64,000 nucleotides of DNA from Candidatus Protochlamydia phocaeensis (GCF_001545115.1 NZ_FCNU01000032.1:62001-126000); one strand, 5' to 3'. Numbered from the stretch's first letter, positions 33,926-43,302 are shown. Made by a program: numbers and translations. Notes: generated by a model from the sequence alone, not told the origin.

Positions 33926-36475
33926 ATGGGACTTAAAGAATATCAGCGCAAGCGCAATTTTAAAGAGACAGCGGAGCCTAAAGGTGAAATGAAGCGATCT
34001 AAGGCTAAAGGATTGCGTTTTGTCGTACAAAAGCATCAGGCCTCTCATTTGCATTACGATTTCCGCCTGGAAATGGAAGGCGTGCTAAAGAGCTGGGCAG
34101 TCCCCAAAGGCCCCTCCCTCGATCCTGCCGATAAAAGGCTTGCTGTCCAGGTCGAAGATCATCCTTTTGATTACCGCACCTTTGAAGGAACGATTCCCGA
34201 AGGCAATTATGGGGCCGGCGAGGTGATTGTATGGGATGAAGGGACCTATGAGGCGGTAGGGACATCTTCTAGAGAAGAAAGCGAGCGCTTATTATTAAAA
34301 GGGCTGGAAGAAGGACACTTAAATTTCATTTTAAATGGACATAAGCTTAAAGGAGAATTCTCTCTCATTAAGATAAAAGGCAGAGACAGGCAGTGGCTGC
34401 TCATTAAAAAGAAAGATCCCTATGCCAGTCGCGAAGATATTACCGACCAAAATGAGTCGGTCCTATCCGATCGCACCTTGGGAGGAGAAGAAGAGCAAAA
34501 GCCTTCTTCGAAAAAAACGTCTAAGCGCAAAGTTTCTCCCAAGTCGGAAAATAAAGACGATCTAGGAGATCTGCAGCAAACGCCCATGCCAAAAAATGTC
34601 AAACCCATGCTTGCCACTTTAGTGGAAGAGCCGTTTGATGCCAAAGAGTGGATTTTTGAAATTAAATGGGATGGCTATCGGGCCCTGGCTGAAGTCCAGC
34701 AAGAGACGGTCAACTTATATTCGCGCAATGCCCAGTCATTTAACAAACGTTTTCCTCTCATCATTGAAGATTTAAAAACCTTGCAAGTCGATGCCCTTTT
34801 AGACGGAGAAATTGTCGTCCTAGATGAAGACGGTCGCCCTTCTTTTCAACTTGTACAAAATTATCAGCGAACGCAAAAAGGCGCGCTAGTCTATTTCATT
34901 TTCGACCTTCTTTATTTGGAAGGCTATGATCTGCGCCATCTTCCGCTCATCGAAAGAAAAGAACTATTAAAAAAAATTATTCCCCACGCTCCCCACATTC
35001 ATTTTTGCGATCACATCGCCCAGAAAGGGATCGCATTTTTCAAAGAAGCCTTAAAGGAAAATTTTGAGGGCATCATTGCCAAAGCGGCCAATAGCCTCTA
35101 CCAGACAGGACGCAGCGGCGATTGGCTGAAAATTAAAACCCATCAGCGGCAAGAAGCGGTTATATGCGGCTTTACGGCCCCAAAAGGAGCCCGGGAACAC
35201 TTCGGCGCACTCCTATTGGGAGTTTATGATGATGAGGGCCGTTTAACCTATGTCGGCCACACAGGCAGCGGATTCGATCGCAAGAAATTGGCGGAGGTCT
35301 ACGACCGCCTGCTCCCATTAGTGCAGAAGAAATGCCCCTTTACCCCTCCTCCTAAAACCCGCTTTCCCGCCACCTGGGTCAAACCGGACACTGTTTGCGA
35401 AGTGAATTTTGCCGAGTGGACAAAGGATGGACAAATGCGGCAGGCCATCTTTGTGGATTTCAGGGAAGATAAGAATCCCAAAGAAGTGGTTCGCGAGAAA
35501 ACGGTCTCTGTCAAAGATGCTTTAGAAGATTCTTCTTCGGAGAAGTCTTCGCCTTCTTCTACTCCCAATTCCCCTGTTTCCCGCTCCAAGGGCAAGAGCA
35601 AAGCCTCTTCTTCCCAATTACAGCTGACGAATTTAGATAAAATGTACTGGCCGCAAGAAGGCTATACGAAAGGTGATTTAATCGAATACTACCGGCAAGT
35701 GTCTTCCTTGATCTTACCTTATCTAAAAGACCGTCCCGAGACTTTGCGCCGCTATCCCAATGGCATTGAAGGATCGAGCTTTTATCAAAAAGAAGCAGAT
35801 GCCCCCTCTTGGATACGTACAGAGGTTGTCCGTCACGAAGACCATGACGTCCGCTATCTTTTAATTGAAGACGAAGACAGCCTTCTATACGTCGCCAATT
35901 TAGGTTGCATTGATCTCAATCCATTTAACTCCCGCATTCAATCACTGCTTTACCCCGACTATATGATTTTAGATTTGGATCCAGAAAATACGTCATTCGA
36001 TCAAGTCATTGAAGTTGCTCAGACGATTCACAGATGCTTGGAGGAATGGAGCATTCCCAGCGTTTGCAAAACATCGGGTGCAACAGGCATGCATATTTAT
36101 ATTCCTTTGGGAGCCCAATATACGCATGAGGAAGCGAATCAATTCGGCAAATTAATTGCGTATTATGTCCATCATCAAATTCCCGATCTTACCTCCTTGG
36201 AGCGCAGCCCTGGAAAGAGGCAGAAAAAAGTCTACATTGATTATATGCAGAATAACTTTGGCCAAACAGTTGTCGCCCCCTATTCCTTAAGGCCTAAACC
36301 AGAAGCGACTGTCTCGACCCCCTTAAAATGGCCAGAAGTCAAGCCGGGACTGACACCTGTTGAATTTACAATAAAGACAGTCTTAAAGCGCTTTAAAAAA
36401 GTCGGCGATTTATTTCAGCCCATTCTTGGAAAGGGAATTAATTTGCGAAAAGCTCTCAAATCGATCAAGCTTTAA
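33926..36475 (+). CDS. ligD: ATP-dependent DNA ligase D
   Basis: 849 residues with domains in the order phosphoesterase-ligase-polymerase. Phosphoesterase about 30-150: HLHYDFRLEMEGVLKSWAVP with His41, His43, Asp45, and His79 in VEDHPFDY. Ligase about 225-540: FEIKWDGYRAL with the adenylated Lys247, then DALLDGEIVVLDEDGRPSFQ and EGIIAKAANSLYQTGRSGDW. A Ser-rich linker leads to the archaeal-eukaryotic primase-like polymerase from about 570: LDKMYWPQEGYTKGDLIEYY, MILDLDPENTSFDQVI, SGATGMHIYIPL. Complete NHEJ enzyme; partner of Ku. Confidence 0.95.
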   Translation: MGLKEYQRKRNFKETAEPKGEMKRSKAKGLRFVVQKHQASHLHYDFRLEMEGVLKSWAVPKGPSLDPADKRLAVQVEDHPFDYRTFEGTIPEGNYGAGEVIVWDEGTYEAVGTSSREESERLLLKGLEEGHLNFILNGHKLKGEFSLIKIKGRDRQWLLIKKKDPYASREDITDQNESVLSDRTLGGEEEQKPSSKKTSKRKVSPKSENKDDLGDLQQTPMPKNVKPMLATLVEEPFDAKEWIFEIKWDGYRALAEVQQETVNLYSRNAQSFNKRFPLIIEDLKTLQVDALLDGEIVVLDEDGRPSFQLVQNYQRTQKGALVYFIFDLLYLEGYDLRHLPLIERKELLKKIIPHAPHIHFCDHIAQKGIAFFKEALKENFEGIIAKAANSLYQTGRSGDWLKIKTHQRQEAVICGFTAPKGAREHFGALLLGVYDDEGRLTYVGHTGSGFDRKKLAEVYDRLLPLVQKKCPFTPPPKTRFPATWVKPDTVCEVNFAEWTKDGQMRQAIFVDFREDKNPKEVVREKTVSVKDALEDSSSEKSSPSSTPNSPVSRSKGKSKASSSQLQLTNLDKMYWPQEGYTKGDLIEYYRQVSSLILPYLKDRPETLRRYPNGIEGSSFYQKEADAPSWIRTEVVRHEDHDVRYLLIEDEDSLLYVANLGCIDLNPFNSRIQSLLYPDYMILDLDPENTSFDQVIEVAQTIHRCLEEWSIPSVCKTSGATGMHIYIPLGAQYTHEEANQFGKLIAYYVHHQIPDLTSLERSPGKRQKKVYIDYMQNNFGQTVVAPYSLRPKPEATVSTPLKWPEVKPGLTPVEFTIKTVLKRFKKVGDLFQPILGKGINLRKALKSIKL

Positions 36476-36522
36476 AGCCTCTATCCGCCTATTTTCCTTT
36501 AAGAGAAAAGCTATTCGCTTAC

Positions 36523-36543
36523 TTAGCTAGATAGCTAATTTTT
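36523..36543 (+). terminator. intrinsic terminator after ligD
   Basis: TTAGCTA-GA-TAGCTAA hairpin at 36523-36538 followed directly by TTTTT, 48 bases after the ligD stop. The stem is short and AT-rich, so strength is moderate. Confidence 0.55.
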
Positions 36544-36606
36544 CCTCCGGCATCCGATTGGATATTTTCTTACCTGAAGGCCACTTCTATTTTTAAACCC
36601 TTTCCT

Positions 36607-36659
36607 AAAAAAATAAGATCGCTATAGAAGAGATTGCCATCCCTTCTGTAGCGATCTTA
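36607..36659 (-). terminator. intrinsic terminator of the histone-like gene
   Basis: Stem TAAGATCGCTATAGAAG pairs with CTTCTGTAGCGATCTTA (one mismatch). On the minus strand it is followed by a run of seven T, 27 bases past the stop of the 36686-37471 gene. Confidence 0.8.
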
Positions 36660-36685
36660 CGCTTAATAAAAAGAGCTCTCTTTCA

Positions 36686-37471
36686 TTAAAAAGAGAATAA
36701 TGATCCCAAGATGCCTGTTGAGCTCTTAGAAGATTTTTTTGATTTGCTGCTTGAAGAAGATTTCTTAGCAGGAGCTTTTTTAGCACTTGCGCTTTTGGAG
36801 GCTGTACTTTTCTTAGCTGCTGTACTTTTAGAAGCAGAACTTCTAGCCGCTGTACTTTTAGAAGTAGAACTTCTAGATGTAGGGCTTCTTGATGCTGAAC
36901 TTTTAGACGCTGGACTTCTAGCTGTCGTGCTCTTTTTTGTTCCTGTTGATTTTGTTGCCGTGCTTTTCTTAACCGCGGTGCTTTTGGAAGTCGCGCTCTT
37001 TTTCGCTCCTGTTGAAGCTTTTTTGCTTGCGCTTGCGGCTTTAGTTCCTGTTGAGGCTTTCTTCTTAGGTGCCGCTGCAGCCGTCTTTTTCGTCCCTGTT
37101 GACTTAGAAGCCGAACGAGCAGCTGTGGAACTTTTCTTAGCTCCTGTCCCGGTTGAAGAGGGCTTTGTTTTTGAAGCACCAGCCTTAGATGCCGAATGTG
37201 AGGATGTGCTTTTCTTAGATCCTGCAGCAGATTTTTTAGCTGAAGTGCCGCTGGATGTTTTCTTTGCAGAACTTGATTTAGAAGAGCTGCTTGAAGATTT
37301 TTTGCTGGCCGATCCGCTCTTTTGTCCGCCGCCATAAATTTTATTTACAGTTGCCCAAGCTCGCTTCTCGGCTTCTTTTTCATCAACACCGCGCTTTTCA
37401 TAACCTTCTTCAATGTGTTCAGCTTGCCTTTGCTGCTTATTTGAATAACTCGATTTATCGCCCCGTGACAT
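36686..37471 (-). CDS. Ku-neighbour basic protein with histone H1-like tail
   Basis: 261 residues. The first about 50 (MSRGDKSSYSNKQQRQAEHI, EEGYEKRGVDEKEAEKRAWA, TVNKIYGGG) match a small conserved domain often annotated plasmid-stabilisation protein and commonly found near ku/ligD in other bacteria. The remaining about 200 residues are low-complexity Lys/Ser/Ala/Thr (KKS, SAKKTSS, ATKSTGTKKST), like chlamydial histone H1-like Hc2. The tail length likely varies by slippage. Probably a DNA-binding protein; the link with NHEJ is inferred from position. Confidence 0.7.
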   Translation of the reverse strand: MSRGDKSSYSNKQQRQAEHIEEGYEKRGVDEKEAEKRAWATVNKIYGGGQKSGSASKKSSSSSSKSSSAKKTSSGTSAKKSAAGSKKSTSSHSASKAGASKTKPSSTGTGAKKSSTAARSASKSTGTKKTAAAAPKKKASTGTKAASASKKASTGAKKSATSKSTAVKKSTATKSTGTKKSTTARSPASKSSASRSPTSRSSTSKSTAARSSASKSTAAKKSTASKSASAKKAPAKKSSSSSKSKKSSKSSTGILGSLFSF

Positions 37472-37753
37472 AATAATCCTCCTTTGTTTGGATGTTCAAT
37501 TTTCATTAAAATATTTTCTTTAAATTCATGCAATTTATTCTTGTTGAAAATAGCCTGAAAAGATGAAATGCCATTATTTTTTTCACACGCGGATCAATCC
37601 AAATAAAAAAGATTAAAAGAAACCCAGCTCGATTGATGTTAGAATACTCTGCTAAAAGCTATTCTGAACCGATAAACGGGCTTTAAATGGATAGAATCGA
37701 AAAAAGGAAGGAAGAAGGAAGGCTGAAAAAATTTATTTCTCAGCCCATGCATT

Positions 37754-38182
37754 TTAAAAGAACCACGCTTTAACAAGTGGAATGAGTGCGCCCATGATTA
37801 ATAATCCCAATAGCATGAAGCCCGCATGAACAAAAAAACTTTTTAAAGTCTTGCGGCCCCATAAAACAGCTGAAAAATGTGTGGTGGCAATAAATCCCAA
37901 CCAAATCCATAAAGCCAAAACGATGCCTTCTAACATATCGGTCGTATGGGTAACTTCAAAGAGCAAAGCCAAAATATAGGCAATAATTAAAGCAATAATG
38001 ACTTCGCCAATATAAGCAAGTATCGTGGGTGTACGATGCCTTTGCTCTTCTTGCCCCCATTCATGCTTCATCCAACGACTGCCAAACATGGTGGGTGCAT
38101 ACCAAATCGCCCCTAAAATAAAGTAGGCTGCCGCCGCAATTACAACAGCCACGTAATTTACAGAGACTGCATCTGAAAGCAT
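37754..38182 (-). CDS. DUF1761 family membrane protein
   Basis: 142 residues, four membrane helices. Family features: VVIAAAAYFILGAIWYAPTM with FGSRWMKH after the first helix, EVIIALIIAYILALLF, ALWIWLGFIATTHFSAVLWG and a last helix GFMLLGLLIMGALIPLVKAW. AAGGAG precedes the ATG. The family has no established function. Monocistronic. Confidence 0.8.
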   Translation of the reverse strand: MLSDAVSVNYVAVVIAAAAYFILGAIWYAPTMFGSRWMKHEWGQEEQRHRTPTILAYIGEVIIALIIAYILALLFEVTHTTDMLEGIVLALWIWLGFIATTHFSAVLWGRKTLKSFFVHAGFMLLGLLIMGALIPLVKAWFF

Positions 38183-38478
38183 AATTTTTCTCCTTGTGTC
38201 AAAGTTAAATTTGTGAAATCTTTTTTTTACTTAAAATACTGAACCAGGTCAATGGCTAATTTCCCTATCAACCGAATCTCCTGCCATTAAATAAAAGGAT
38301 TTATTAGTAGAGGAATTGATCTCGCGCAACCAGTCCACCTCTTAGCAAATGCCTGGCTAAAATAGAAAAACAATTGCAACTAGCAAAACGCCATTTAAAA
38401 TGGCTATCAATTAACAGGACATTTAAAATAATTTAAATTATTATCATTATTAAGTAATAACTTGATTAAGTAACTTTC

Positions 38479-40368
38479 ATGCAAATCAATTCTGTCTGTC
38501 CACTTCTTTCTTTTCATTCTTTCCCTTCTTTAAGGGAGACAACTCCAAGCTTAATCCAGCTAATTTCTCATCTTGCCCACAAAGCTTTGGATTTGCTGAG
38601 ATATTTATTCTTCCATCTTCCTTGTTCACTGGCTGCCCGCATTAAACGCACACCCTTTTTATGCTGTTCTCCTGCTTTGCCTTCAGACATGGAACAAACG
38701 GTTGAATTATCTACTAATCGCATGCAGATCAAAGAACCAGCTGGGCAAATGCAAATTATTAAACCCTCTTTTTCCGAAGAACTAAATAAACTGATAAATG
38801 ATCAAAAGAAAAAGATAGAGAAAGCGCAGAAAATAATAGAAGAAAACCATAGGCAACTAAAGGAGTTATCGGAAAAAATCAGTCCAGAAACAAGTATGAA
38901 TCATATTGCCATGCAATTGATGATGGATAAATTATTCATCCCGGAAAGAAAATACGAAGGATCCTTGGGCATCATTACAACTAAAAAATTCTTGGATGCC
39001 TTTGAGAAACTGGATGACCATCAGGCCAATTGGATGTTAACCGAGGATTTTAGGCAAATCTTATCGCATTTAAGAATACGGTTCACTCCCTTATTACAAA
39101 ACTTCATTGAATTGCATCGCATGCGTTTCTCTATTAATATGAAACCTCTCTTTGAAAAAGCTATTCCCGAAGTTTCCTATACAAATCATATTTTGGAAAT
39201 GCTAGCTAACTTACAAGTAAAAGAGAGCCTGCTCATTCCCTTAGGATGTGTAGGCCATCTGACAAGTTTGCTTGTTCAGAGAATTTCCCCCGAAAAATTT
39301 CGCCTAATCCATTACAATACGGGATTAGGCCTTCACTGGCATTGCCAATTGGAAAATTTTTCTCACCGCTATCAAACCTACATTGTTATCGACGAGGTGC
39401 CTGCCGCTTCCCTTCTCAATAAAAATCATTGGGAAACAAAGGATATTGTCTTAGGAAAGGCCGAGAACATAGACTTTGTTTATAACTGGATCTATGATGC
39501 CATCGGACAAGGCGGTATCCTATTGCCCCCCTCAGAGAATGAAGAGGATTACGATGCCGCCCAGAATGCGGGAACATGTACTATGCAGAACTTAATGGCT
39601 TTCTTCCGCCATCAAATTATGCAAATGGATTCGACGTCTCTATCTTTGACGGAAAAATGGGCGCTTTATAAAATCCTCAAAGTGCACCTATTTTTACAAT
39701 ATCTTAAGGACAACCAACCGCAATTAGACGAGCATATTCAAGCCTGCCTGCCCTCCATCGTCGCCAAATTAGAAGCTGAAAGAGTTCTTATGCAAATAGC
39801 GAAAGAGCCGACTGAATTTCAAGCAGCCCTTGATCATTTTAAATGCTTACTTGATCGATTAGAACAAGAAGCCTTTGTTTTCTCGTGCGGATCTAGCGAT
39901 TTGATAAACTATGCGCATTTAAGACATCTCTCCCTTGCCTTATTTAGATTCTTTATTAGCCATCCCGATGCCCTTCAACCAGATATGCTTGCTCATCCGG
40001 CTTTCCATTTGGTCAGCACTAAACTTGCTCACTATAAAACAATTCGACAAAATATTTCGGCCCGTTTAGCCAAGCATTTTCAAGAGAATAATTTCTCTGC
40101 TTTCATCAATGAGGTGATTTTTATTCTAAATAACACTCCCCATCGAGACTTTGCTTTAAAAGAAGCCACTAAGTATTTAGGGCTATTAGATTTTCCAACT
40201 CCCTCCCCCACTCCCCATCCTCTTACCCTTTTTCTGGAAAAACTGCACGTGAAGCATGAAGACAATGAAGCCCTCGTACGCGCTTTTATACAGGAATTAA
40301 AAAATCAGGGCGCGGAAGCGCGGGCCGATTGGGTCAGCCGAAGATGGGAACAGTTGAGTGCCTCTTAG
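38479..40368 (+). CDS. probable secreted effector with cysteine-protease-like motifs
   Basis: 629 residues, no signal peptide. A coiled-coil segment lies at about 95-130 (LINDQKKKIEKAQKIIEENH). The central region has LLIPLGCVGHLTSLLVQRIS (His near 259), IHYNTGLGLHWH and QNAGTCTMQNLMAFFRHQIM (Cys near 364). A GH motif, then an NxG strand, then QxxGTC at a helix start is the layout of papain-like effector proteases seen in Legionella and chlamydiae, but the match is by eye. The stop TAG is supplied by a RepA repeat. Type III export is plausible. Confidence 0.5.
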   Translation: MQINSVCPLLSFHSFPSLRETTPSLIQLISHLAHKALDLLRYLFFHLPCSLAARIKRTPFLCCSPALPSDMEQTVELSTNRMQIKEPAGQMQIIKPSFSEELNKLINDQKKKIEKAQKIIEENHRQLKELSEKISPETSMNHIAMQLMMDKLFIPERKYEGSLGIITTKKFLDAFEKLDDHQANWMLTEDFRQILSHLRIRFTPLLQNFIELHRMRFSINMKPLFEKAIPEVSYTNHILEMLANLQVKESLLIPLGCVGHLTSLLVQRISPEKFRLIHYNTGLGLHWHCQLENFSHRYQTYIVIDEVPAASLLNKNHWETKDIVLGKAENIDFVYNWIYDAIGQGGILLPPSENEEDYDAAQNAGTCTMQNLMAFFRHQIMQMDSTSLSLTEKWALYKILKVHLFLQYLKDNQPQLDEHIQACLPSIVAKLEAERVLMQIAKEPTEFQAALDHFKCLLDRLEQEAFVFSCGSSDLINYAHLRHLSLALFRFFISHPDALQPDMLAHPAFHLVSTKLAHYKTIRQNISARLAKHFQENNFSAFINEVIFILNNTPHRDFALKEATKYLGLLDFPTPSPTPHPLTLFLEKLHVKHEDNEALVRAFIQELKNQGAEARADWVSRRWEQLSAS

Positions 40369-40537
40369 AGGGTGTATCAAAACCGCTAATGACCTAGATT
40401 CGCATTCTTTTCCCCGAGGAAGCGATAGGAGAAAACGGGCCATATTCACTCAATATGGCCCGTTCTCTTCTATTGCCTCCTAGGAAGAAAATAACCTCAA
40501 CTATCGATTATTAGGGGGGTTAAATCCCCTCTTAGGA
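40364..40537. repeat. RepA repeat, full copy with extra central hairpin
   Basis: Left end CTTAGAGGGTGTATCAAAAC, right end GGGTTAAATCCCCTCTTAGG, with a nested hairpin GAAAACGGGCCATATT/AATATGGCCCGTTCTC at 40430-40467. It fills the gap between convergent genes and contains the stop codons of both: TAG at 40366 (plus) and TAA at 40532 (minus). It may act as a bidirectional terminator. Confidence 0.8.
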
Positions 40538-41245
40538 GCAATCGACCAAAACCGTCGCCTTGCGATGCGGACGTACAGCAATTTTTTCCAATTCACCTTG
40601 CTCACAAACTTGAAGAGAAAAGCACTGTTCTAGGCGCTGAAGCAAACGCTCTTGAAATTGCGTTGGACATGGCAAATAATTGCCAAGGCAACAAAGAAAA
40701 TCGGCATGCGAACGCTGCTGCCGATAAGCGGGCATCTTGGGAGGCAGCCGTAAATAGCTCATCCTTTCTGGAGTATAGTCCCATAGAAGAGAGCTATGAT
40801 GTAGCCAGCGGTTTTTACAAATAGACTGAGCATTGCCGCCAAACTTTTTGTGATCAATTACATAATCATTTTCGCGCAAGCTAAACGCATGTGGAAGAAA
40901 AAGCGGCTGATACAGCTCTTCTGTCCAACGCATAATGGGCAAGGGATAAGGAGGAATGGGAATAAAGGAAGTGTTGCAAATAAACGTGATAAAAAGCGTC
41001 TGCTCATCCACGACAACCGTGCCTCCTCCGCTAAAGCGACGGACGACGGGAAGCGGGGCTTGCCTTATTCTTTCCAGATCGATAAGCTCTGCCCATTTTC
41101 CGGAAATGCCCATGACTATCGCCGGCGGAGAACCTTGGTTAATCAGGCACCAGTTGCGCGCATCCGCCCGCAATAAGGCCTCTTCCCACTGCAATTGCTG
41201 GAGGATAGGCACTTGGCTAAGCTGAACAACGTGCAGAACTTCCAT
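40532..41245 (-). CDS. lplA: lipoate-protein ligase A
   Basis: 237 residues of the biotin/lipoyl ligase fold. Signatures: PAIVMGISGKWAELIDLERI, RRFSGGGTVVVDEQTLFITF (lipoyl-AMP loop), and DHKKFGGNAQSICKNRWLHH with the conserved lysine. It attaches lipoate to E2 subunits of 2-oxoacid dehydrogenases. It begins three bases after the mnmG stop, so the two are co-transcribed; the same gidA-lplA pair occurs in Chlamydia. Shorter than E. coli LplA, lacking the C-terminal accessory domain. Confidence 0.85.
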   Translation of the reverse strand: MEVLHVVQLSQVPILQQLQWEEALLRADARNWCLINQGSPPAIVMGISGKWAELIDLERIRQAPLPVVRRFSGGGTVVVDEQTLFITFICNTSFIPIPPYPLPIMRWTEELYQPLFLPHAFSLRENDYVIDHKKFGGNAQSICKNRWLHHSSLLWDYTPERMSYLRLPPKMPAYRQQRSHADFLCCLGNYLPCPTQFQERLLQRLEQCFSLQVCEQGELEKIAVRPHRKATVLVDCS

Positions 41246-41248
41246 GCC

Positions 41249-43135
41249 TTACTCGAGATCGCAGCACCCTGCTGAAGGAGCAGAGGAATCAAACGGACTA
41301 TCTGCCTGCTTTGTCTGGCGCATGAGCGCAATCATTAGAATGGAGATATCGGCAGGCGATACGCCTGAGATGCGCAACGCTTGGCCCAGATTTTGCGGAG
41401 CGACTTTGCTCAATTTTTGTCGCGCTTCATTGCGCAGCCCATGGACGCTTGCATAATCAAAGCCTTCAGGAATGACCAAGCTCTCCACATGGGCAAGCTT
41501 AGCGACTTCGGTCGTCTGGCGGTCAATGTAGCCTGCATATTTCAAGCTCAATTCAATTTGAAAGTTGATTTCTTCCCCATAGTCTTTGACAACATCCGGG
41601 TAGTCCTGTAGTAAAGAAGCATAGGTATTTTCCGGCCGGCAAAGAAGCTGGGCAATTGTATAGCCTTTGCCACCCACTTGCTTGAAAATTTTTCCCAAAC
41701 GGACATTCTCTTCTTTAAGGATCCGCTCTTTTTCACAGACACGTTCATAGCGTGCTCGATCAATCAGCCCCGCTTCATAACCAAAGCGACGCAACCGCAA
41801 ATCCGCATTGTCTTGGCGCAGCAACAAGCGATGCTCGGCTCGGCTCGTAAACATTCGGTAAGGCTCATCCAATCCCTTGGTGACCAAGTCATCAATCATG
41901 ACCCCAATATAGGCCTCGGAACGCTTTAAAATGAGGGGCGATTTGCCCATTACTTTGTTGGCGGCATTGATCCCGGCGATAAGGCCTTGGCCGGCCGCTT
42001 CTTCATAGCCTGATGTTCCATTAATTTGGCCTGCCAGGAACAGCCCTTCTATTTTCTTACACTCAAGAGAAAAGTCAATTTGCCCGCTGGTGACGTAATC
42101 GTATTCGATGGCATAAGCCGGGCGCATGATCTCTGCGTTGCGGAGGGCTGGGATGCTGTGGATAAAGGCCAGCTGCACGTCGAAGGGTAAAGAGGAAGAG
42201 ACGCCATTGACATAGACCTCTTGCGTCGATAAGCCTTCAGGCTCCAAAAAAATCTGATGCCTTTCTTTATCGGAGAAGCGCACAATTTTGTCTTCGATCG
42301 ATGGGCAGTAGCGCGGTCCAATGCCTTTAATCTTCCCCGAATACATCGGCGAGCGGTGGATATTGGACAAAATGATTTGCTTGGTTTCTTCAGTCGTATA
42401 AGTAATGTGGCAAGAAACTTGCGGCAGGCGCGGAAGCCCTTCCTCATCAAATGAAAATTTTACTCCCGGCTCTCCAGGCTGCTCTTCCGTTTGGCTATAA
42501 TCGATGGAACGCTTATTGACGCGAGGAGGCGTCCCCGTTTTGAGACGGCCTAATTTCAATCCATACTTTTCTAAGCTGGCCGACATGCCAACCGAAGGCT
42601 GGTCCCCCGCTCGTCCTCCCGAATAATTCGTCTCTCCGATATGCAGGAGGCCGCGTAAAAAAGTTCCGGAAGAAATGACAATTGCCTGACAGTCATAGGC
42701 AATCCCTTCCTTTGTAATGACGCCGCAAACGCGGTCGTTGACCACAACTAAATCTTCAATGGTCCCTTGCTTGATCTCTAAGTTGGCCGTTCTTTCCAGC
42801 CTGTGCTTCATCTCTGTTTGATATGCCAATTTATCCGCCTGCGCGCGCGGAGCCCAGACAGCAGGCCCTTTGGTGGCATTGAGCATACGGTATTGGATAC
42901 CTGTGACATCGATGACTTTTCCCATCTCGCCGCCTAATGCGTCGATTTCGCGGACCATATGGCCTTTGGCAATCCCCCCGACAGCAGGATTGCAGCTCAT
43001 TTTGGCAATCGTATCTAAATTCATGGTAAGCAGCAGCGTACGCAGTCCCATGCGGGCAGACGCTAGCGCAGCTTCACAACCGGCGTGTCCTCCGCCTACT
43101 ACAATGACGTCATATCGAACGGGAAATTTCCACAT
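41249..43135 (-). CDS. mnmG: tRNA uridine-5-carboxymethylaminomethyl modification enzyme MnmG (GidA)
   Basis: 628 residues, full length. FAD motif DVIVVGGGHAGCEAALASAR, then MSCNPAVGGIAKGHMVREID, GTFLRGLLHIGETNYSGGRA, LKTGTPPRVNKRSIDYS, and GQINGTSGYEEAAGQGLIAG. The C-terminal GidA-associated helical domain ends with IPEGFDYASVHGLRNEARQK and ISGVSPADISILMIAL. With MnmE it modifies U34 of tRNAs using FAD and methylene-THF. First gene of the mnmG-lplA pair. Confidence 0.97.
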   Translation of the reverse strand: MWKFPVRYDVIVVGGGHAGCEAALASARMGLRTLLLTMNLDTIAKMSCNPAVGGIAKGHMVREIDALGGEMGKVIDVTGIQYRMLNATKGPAVWAPRAQADKLAYQTEMKHRLERTANLEIKQGTIEDLVVVNDRVCGVITKEGIAYDCQAIVISSGTFLRGLLHIGETNYSGGRAGDQPSVGMSASLEKYGLKLGRLKTGTPPRVNKRSIDYSQTEEQPGEPGVKFSFDEEGLPRLPQVSCHITYTTEETKQIILSNIHRSPMYSGKIKGIGPRYCPSIEDKIVRFSDKERHQIFLEPEGLSTQEVYVNGVSSSLPFDVQLAFIHSIPALRNAEIMRPAYAIEYDYVTSGQIDFSLECKKIEGLFLAGQINGTSGYEEAAGQGLIAGINAANKVMGKSPLILKRSEAYIGVMIDDLVTKGLDEPYRMFTSRAEHRLLLRQDNADLRLRRFGYEAGLIDRARYERVCEKERILKEENVRLGKIFKQVGGKGYTIAQLLCRPENTYASLLQDYPDVVKDYGEEINFQIELSLKYAGYIDRQTTEVAKLAHVESLVIPEGFDYASVHGLRNEARQKLSKVAPQNLGQALRISGVSPADISILMIALMRQTKQADSPFDSSAPSAGCCDLE

Positions 43136-43302
43136 GTTAGCTTATCCTTACTTACAACTTAGAGTGCTTATTACACGGTTTATACGATTAACGAAAAAAT
43201 ATACGGGGAAACCCAACATAAAAGAAGGAGAAAGACTTAAGAGAATCTAATGAAAAAATCATCACTGAGAATGAGGGCGATATCGATTATACTTCAAAAT
43301 GG

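Noticed and set aside
36711-37337. 208-codon plus-strand ORF opposite the histone-like gene
   Set aside because: A Leu/Val/Ala-rich shadow of Lys/Ser/Ala repeats, no start signals; the minus-strand frame has a recognisable N-terminal domain and terminator.
36686-37471. Assignment as plain chlamydial histone Hc2
   Set aside because: The tail is Hc2-like, but the first about 50 residues belong to a different small domain linked to ku/ligD neighbourhoods, so the simple Hc2 label was not used.
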